Shown here piece by piece: positions 58,967-64,000 of a stretch of DNA of 64,000 nucleotides. The notes below the pieces were generated by a model. The model made no database searches. It was not told the DNA's origin and saw only the letters and a program-made list of their open reading frames with translations. Where the stretch lies: contig NC_133647.1 of the NCBI RefSeq assembly GCF_009905375.1, forward strand, positions 80,938,442-81,002,441. The letters are read 5' to 3'. Positions within the stretch are counted from its first letter, which is position 1. Every line of letters begins with the position of its first letter. A program made the position numbers and the translations under genes. This stretch comes from Apium graveolens. Taxonomy: Eukaryota; Streptophyta; Magnoliopsida; Apiales; Apiaceae.

Positions 58967-59006
58967 CTGGCAAGACAATCGGTAGGACTATTGATTGTCA
59001 TGCCAG
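58967..59006 (+). repeat. Spacer hairpin S3
   Basis: Arms ctggcaagacaatc and gattgtcatgccag, 14 bp with one mismatch (a/a opposition), loop 12 nt. Confidence 0.9.
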
Positions 59007-59036
59007 TAATAAAATTAATATCAGAATTATTTTGTA

Positions 59037-59077
59037 CTGGTATGACAATCGGTATGACTATCAGATTGTCATACCAG
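59037..59077 (+). repeat. Spacer hairpin S4
   Basis: ctggtatgacaatc and gattgtcataccag: a perfect 14-bp stem, 13-nt loop. Confidence 0.95.
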
Positions 59078-59125
59078 TTATATTTTTAATACTCTTTTTA
59101 TTTGTTTTATTTTCCTTCTTTTTGC

Positions 59126-59168
59126 CTGGTATGACAATCGGTATGACAATCCCGGATTGTCATACCAG
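59126..59168 (+). repeat. Spacer hairpin S5
   Basis: Same 14-bp arms as S4, 15-nt loop. Contains the 22-base identity with the LTR (59130-59151). Confidence 0.95.
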
Positions 59169-59172
59169 CTGT

Positions 59173-59179
59173 TATATAA
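59173..59179 (+). promoter_or_regulatory. Candidate TATA box for ORF3
   Basis: TATATAA directly after the last hairpin, followed by a pyrimidine-rich leader (ctctcttctctctcctcg) common downstream of plant core promoters. A start about 30 bp on, near 59205-59210, is predicted; no transcript evidence. Confidence 0.4.
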
Positions 59180-59642
59180 GGCTTGTACTGCTTTGTTTTC
59201 AACCATTTTCACTATAGCAGTTCATTTCTTAAAAATTCTAACAGTCTTTTACTCTCTTCTCTCTCCTCGAACAAGATCAAAACCAAACCAAAAATCTGAT
59301 TCATTTCTTTGCTCGAGTTTTTACTCAGCACACTTAATCATCACTTTGTGATATATACATACAAGTATATACATAAAGAAGTGCTGCTGAAATTTTCTTA
59401 AATAAATAAAAATTATTATAAATAAGTTTGCCCCTTCAAATTCCTTTTTAATTTTAATTTCAGATTTGTGTCTTTTGGTTTATCAAAATTGTGCTTGTGA
59501 GTTAAGAATTTTAACGAGATACATTTCGGTCTAAATTTTTTGATTATAATTAATTTAATTCGAATTATTAAATTAATTTAATTAATTCGAATTTTCTTAA
59601 TATTATTCTTAAAATTCTGATAAGCTTGTGTCTTATTATTAT

Positions 59643-59644
<2 letters not shown>

Positions 59645-59697
<53 letters not shown>
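59645..59697 (+). repeat. Homopolymer T53
   Basis: 53 consecutive T, three A, then the ATG at 59701. Read in frame it would give a poly-Phe start (from the ATG at 59626), which is unlikely to be translated as such. Confidence 0.9.
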
Positions 59698-59700
<3 letters not shown>

Positions 59701-59703
<3 letters not shown>

Positions 59704-62700
59704 GCTCTCAATTTCCAAATTGTCGCGCATAATCAAGTTGGTTATTTCAATCCGGAAAGATGTGATGTTGAAAAATTTAAGCCTTGGATTAGATTTTTAA
59801 ATGATCATTCGATTGTTAGCTCTGCTATTAAATCAAATGTGATTTTAAACGTCGATCTACTTAGACTAATTTGCACAACTTCTACTGTGGCTGTTGATTC
59901 AAAATCTTTTTCATTCACCATCGCAAACACACAGTATGTAGTTGATGAAACAGTCGTCAATCGTGCTTTAAATTTTCCACTAGACAATTTCTGTAATTTA
60001 CCCTCTGAAAATGATATCACAAATTTTTTCAATGCCATTCACTATCAGGGGGTGATCAATTTAACCAAACTTTCTAAATCAAATTTGGTGTCTGAATGGG
60101 ATATATTCTTCGATACACTTTCCAAAGTGTTTGCCAACTGTACAAAATCTAATTTTCATAACATTACTTCCACCCTGCAGTATATTGGTCTTGCGGTTGT
60201 TTTCAATCAAAGGATCAATTTTGGCAAACTACTTTTTCCCATTCTCTTGAGACGTCTAACTTCTGCTTTACGTGATCATTCTACAAATCGTAGGGTATCA
60301 TGTTACTATGCTCGTTTTCTTATGCTCATAGCAGATCATCTACTCACCCCTGAACACAAAGCACTTTTTGCTAACTCTGCTGTAACTGAACCCCCACCAG
60401 TTAGCAAAAAGATTTACACTCGCCAAGACACAACCTTCAAATTTATGCAAGTACCAGTACTTGTATCTGCTTTCATGGCCAATTATATTCCCTTGCCTAT
60501 TTTTAATCTTCCCGGCCATGAACAGCAACCTCAACCTCCAGTGGTTCAAGCCACCCAGGCTCTTCCATTACAGGTAGTAACTTCTCACTCTCACTCTCTT
60601 CCTACTTCTGTTAACAGACCCTCAGTGGTTGATAGGGCTGACCATGAAGTTGTAGAACCACAGCTTCAATCCCAGGTCATAGAGCCAAACACAGAGTCTC
60701 ATTCTATCTCACCCTCTCCCCCACTGTCTAAAATGTTACCCAGAAGATTACTAGGAAGTAGTACAATGTTAAATATGAGTGAACCCTCAGCTCTGCCTCC
60801 TCCTAAGAAAAGAAAAACCTATTCTGAGGCATCTGAAAGCCCATCCTTGTCCTCCCAACAGGACATGGACTTTGAAATGGCCAATGAACAGTTACTAGAG
60901 GCATTCTCTCAACAGGATGCATCTATTGAAATTCGCCATCGGGCCATGGCATCTTGTACTGAGTCAAGCACAATTCCATTACTCACAATGGAACCATACA
61001 CTTCCCCAGATAAAACTCAGGACACCCAGCGAGGAGTGCACGTCGAGTCGGTTACAGTGCCTGCCATAGTTACGGCAGAAGAGCATTCACATGCTTCAGA
61101 GGGAAAATCTGACTCTCCGCCATCTTTAATAGAGTCATTTTCTCCCCTCCCAGATCCAACAACTCTGGCTCCCTTATGGGATTCTCCACTCGCAGATTTA
61201 TCTGGAGAAAGTGGAGGGCAACTCGGTCAATCTATCCCTGAAGCAATTCAGACATCTATTCCAAAAGATTTGATAGCATTGACTGAGGATCGGGACTCGC
61301 GAATTCCCATTGCACCACCACTGACCTCTCTTGAAGAGGCTAGGGTGATTTTTAATGCAGGTACACAAGAACAGCAATTGGAAGACTCCTCACGAGCAAT
61401 CATATTGAGAGAAACACATGCACGTGAGATGAGTGAACCAAACACGAGTGAACTTCAGGTGAGAGCACACACAGACACTGATACTGTCAACCTGTTAGCT
61501 CAGATTGCTGCACTGAAAGAAGAACTTGTTAAAAGTCAAGCTGAAGCTCAAGCATTCAAAGCACAAGTGGTTGAACGGTCTTCTTCTTCCACCTCTGTCG
61601 ACAATCAGCTTGCGATCATAAGGAATGACATCTCAGATTTAAAGACTGCTGTAATACCAAAGCTCAATTCTATTCAGGACACTCCAAACTTATCAACTGA
61701 TGACATATCCAACTTCTGCTCCCTACATACAAGAATGACTTCTCTTGAAGACCTCGTTGAGATGAATCATTCACTGGACAACTCAAGATTTGTAAAGATA
61801 GAGACGGGCATGGAACATCTAAATGAAGGCATGAAGCACTTATATTACATGATCAAGAATTCTCATTGCCCTAATGAAGAACAAAGAGCTTATTTTGAAG
61901 GACCGTCTGGTGGAGGATCAGGCTCTGGAAGTGGTGGAGGTTTCAAAGGAAAGTCTGTAGAGGATCCCTCAACTAAGGGGGAGAAGAAAGGAGGGAGTAG
62001 TTCCAAAGGGAAAGAAAAAGATACTTCTGCTGGAGATAAAGGAAAGGCTGATGATGCCTACTACAGTGGAGAACAGGATGACTTCGATATTTTTGACATT
62101 CCCACTGAACCAGTTCAGGAAGATAAAGATGGGTTATTTGAAGCTGAAGAAGAAAGTGATTTTGAAGATTGGGAAGAAGAAGATACAGTGGATCCTAGGT
62201 TTGAGAAAGAATTTCAGAAAGAACAGTCAGAAATGCAAAGAAAAGAAGCTGAACTCAAGAAGGTCTCACAGATCATTGATAGGAGAAAAGACATACAAAG
62301 GACAGAAACTCTTCAGAAGCAACGTCTTCATGACATTAAAGCTCAAGAAAGGAGAAGAGATGTCAGACTGAAGATGGGTGTAAAGTGGGATGAAGCTAGG
62401 AGAGTACTCGATATGCCTCAGCTATGCACTAACAATGATAGGCAGTTCTTACATCTTCTTGACAAGCTGGAAATATCAAATCCTAACAATGACATGTACA
62501 TGAATGCTATCAAGACTGAAGTCTCAAGGATCACAGCTGCTTTTGATAGATCCCTAAATGAGATGAGCATTTTTGTATATAGTCAGAGTGAAGGATCATT
62601 CAAGGTGTCACTTCATCTATTCGAGAATCGTTCGTTGTCAGAGATTTGGGTTCTTTTAAACAAAGTGAAAAGAAGCTCAGAGTTGAATGAAGTTCTTCGG

Positions 62701-63087
62701 GAAAGACTTAAAGAGTTTGCCAGCAGGGCTAGTCCTCAAGTGGTCAACAATCCTCATCAAGTGAGATTCTTTAAGTCTGATTGTCTTCAAATCTGTCAGC
62801 TAGATGTACAATCTCTTAAAGACTACTCAGCTAAGCATCTGGTCTGGATGGAACATCATTTGAGAACAGCTGGATATTCATCCATGTTGAAGACTCAAGC
62901 TGCTGACTTGATTCAAGCTTATTGTGAGAAGAATGTTAAAAGGTACAATCAACTCAAGAATAAGTTGAAGACAGTTGGAGTTCAACCAGTCAGACCTGCA
63001 AGCTTCACTTCAGAAAAGGATCGTGTTTTTGACAAGGAATTGCTTCAAGATTTGGAAGAAGGTGAAGTCAGAAGAGAAGACAACTAA
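59701..63087 (+). CDS. SIRE-type third ORF (envelope-like position), 1128 codons
   Basis: I choose the Met at 59701 (MALNFQIVAHNQVGYFNPERCD) because the upstream in-frame Met lies before a poly-T run. The N-terminal 260 residues form a compact-looking domain (KPWIRFLNDHSIV, YVVDETVVNRALNFP, NFHNITSTLQYIGLAVVFNQRINFG) that resembles the plant transposon protein family. A Pro/Ser/Gln-rich region (about 280-580), a heptad-like segment (about 590-630), a Gly/Ser linker (about 737-750), an acidic stretch (about 780-840), a strong Lys/Glu/Arg-rich coiled coil (about 833-895) and a C-terminal region with a mixed fold follow. I see no signal peptide, membrane segment or furin-like cleavage site, so the name envelope-like rests only on position. 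Function unknown. Confidence 0.8.
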
Positions 63088-63350
63088 AGTCAATTAGCTC
63101 AAAACTCAATGTAATATGATTAGAGCGTTATGAATCAAGATAGTCTAATGTAGTTATATGTTCAGGCTAGAGGAACATCTATCTTGTATTCACTTGTAAA
63201 TTTCATTTGGAATCTGGAAAATGTTAAATATAATCCAGAACTTTTCTGCTATTTACTTTACATTATTGTTTATATCTTTTTCTTATTTGATTAGTTGAGT
63301 TATCCTCTAGGTATTTGTTGTTATTGTCTAACAAGCAAATAGGGGGAGAT
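63088..63350 (+). other. ORF3 3' UTR and polypurine tract
   Basis: Non-coding; ends in aaatagggggagat (63337-63350), the plus-strand primer, next to the LTR. Confidence 0.9.
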
Positions 63351-64000
63351 TGAAAGGCATATGTCATAGCCTACTCGTTTATTCGAGTATTTAACTCAAC
63401 TCAAATAAGAATGTAATAAGTAAATAGTGGATCAAGCATCAGAGAGATCTCACAAAGTAACATCTGTCAAAGAATAAAGAAACATTGTTCATCTGCAGAC
63501 TTGAAGATTCACTGGAAGAAGTTCAAGAATTTGATCATGCCTCAGTGATATAAATCAAGATCGTGGATTTAATCAAGTGACAGAGATCTCGTCAAGGTAT
63601 CATTTATTACAAGGATTCAATCAGAACAACAAAGTCAAGACATGAAGAAACGTCACGAAAGTTAGTCACTCATGAACCAGACAGTACATCGAGTGTCAGC
63701 ATTGAAGTGACGGAATTGATTCATAAGTCTCAGTGACTTTCAGAAGATTGTCAGAAGAATGGTTGCTGCTCAGGGTTAGTATTAATTCTCCATTAATTAA
63801 TTAAGTCATATAATTTAATTAAGAAAATAAATTATATCTGCAAGGATTAATTTATTAATTAATTGAATTAAATTGATTAATTAATTTAGAATTAATATTA
63901 AGGAATTACAGAATTTTAATTGGTTTAAAATCTATTTAAATTGGAACAAGGCAAACTGATTGTATTAGTATGACAATCGGTATGACAATCAATAGTCATA
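63351..64000 (+). repeat. 3' LTR of intact SIRE element, first 650 bp
   Basis: Matches 51448-52097 with two substitutions. The window ends inside hairpin unit L1. Confidence 0.97.

Larger units (their letters stand above)
58388..59700 (+). other. Pol-ORF3 spacer, with hairpin array and promoter-like sequence
   Basis: 1.3 kb without a coding frame. It contains five inverted repeats (58783-59168), a TATA-like motif at 59173-59179, a CT-rich leader-like stretch (about 59248-59272), a shared 11-mer with the LTR (59217-59227 and 52260-52270) and a T53 run (59645-59697). It could be the leader of a separate ORF3 mRNA. Confidence 0.8.
51448..64000 (+). mobile_element. Near-intact SIRE/Maximus-type copia element with third ORF
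   Basis: 5' LTR 51448-52761, primer-binding site, gag, pol, hairpin-rich spacer, long third ORF, polypurine tract and the first 650 bp of the 3' LTR (63351 onward). From the LTR offset (11903 bp) the element should end near 64664, so it is about 13.2 kb. Comparable LTR sequence differs at only 2 of 650 positions (51754 A/63657 G; 52055 T/63958 G), so the insertion is recent. Gag, pol and ORF3 have no internal stops; the only obstacle is the gag/pol frame change. Confidence 0.95.

Noticed and set aside
58783..59168. CRISPR-like repeat array
   Set aside because: Units are palindromes of unequal spacing and sequence inside a plant retrotransposon; there are no uniform spacers.
59626..59700. Poly-Phe N-terminal membrane segment on ORF3
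   Set aside because: It results from a T53 run read in frame; the conserved protein begins at the ATG at 59701.

Overview
The window is intergenic, transposon-packed nuclear DNA of a flowering plant, almost certainly a eudicot with a fairly large, AT-rich genome. This rests on the retrotransposon lineages that can be recognised by protein motifs: SIRE/Maximus-type copia, Athila-type gypsy, Tekay/Del-type gypsy and a plant L1-type LINE. The species cannot be named from the sequence. I found no host gene, tRNA, rRNA or CRISPR array.

Left part (1-16.6 kb). The 3' end of an Athila-like element on the + strand (tail of its third ORF, 3' UTR, LTR ending at 2838) is followed by 2.5 kb of AT-rich non-coding DNA. 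Next come the RT/RNase H half of a dead copia element (-) and, joined to it near 7295, the 5' half of a Tekay-like gypsy element (-) with leader ORF, gag, protease, primer-binding site and LTR. A 5'-truncated LINE (-, about 12020-16088) sits in that LTR.

Middle part (16.6-34.3 kb). A decayed SIRE-like copia (+) runs to its 3' LTR at 31277-31778. It is split by a complete but internally deleted Athila-like element (-, 19996-28435) with a perfect 5-bp target duplication (ACCAA). A second decayed SIRE-like 3' end lies tail-to-tail with it on the - strand (32.5-34.3 kb).

Right part (34.3-64 kb) is a Russian-doll nest. A Tekay-like element (-, LTR starting at 34308) cuts the SIRE remnant. Another gypsy LTR (39088) cuts the Tekay pol region. 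A large, short-of-genes gypsy element with 4.2-kb LTRs (41248 onward) cuts that LTR. An almost intact 13-kb SIRE-type copia (51448 to beyond the window) cuts the right LTR of the large element. The youngest element has gag, pol and a 1128-codon third ORF, LTRs differing at 2 of 650 comparable bases, and a striking set of inverted repeats shared between its LTR and its pol-ORF3 spacer.

The most notable observations are these inverted repeats, the promoter-like spacer before ORF3, the +1 gag/pol frame relation, a gene-poor element with identical LTR segments (probably mobilised in trans), an in-frame RT-ORF3 fusion made by deletion in the Athila element, and an intron-like insert inside a decayed SIRE ORF3.
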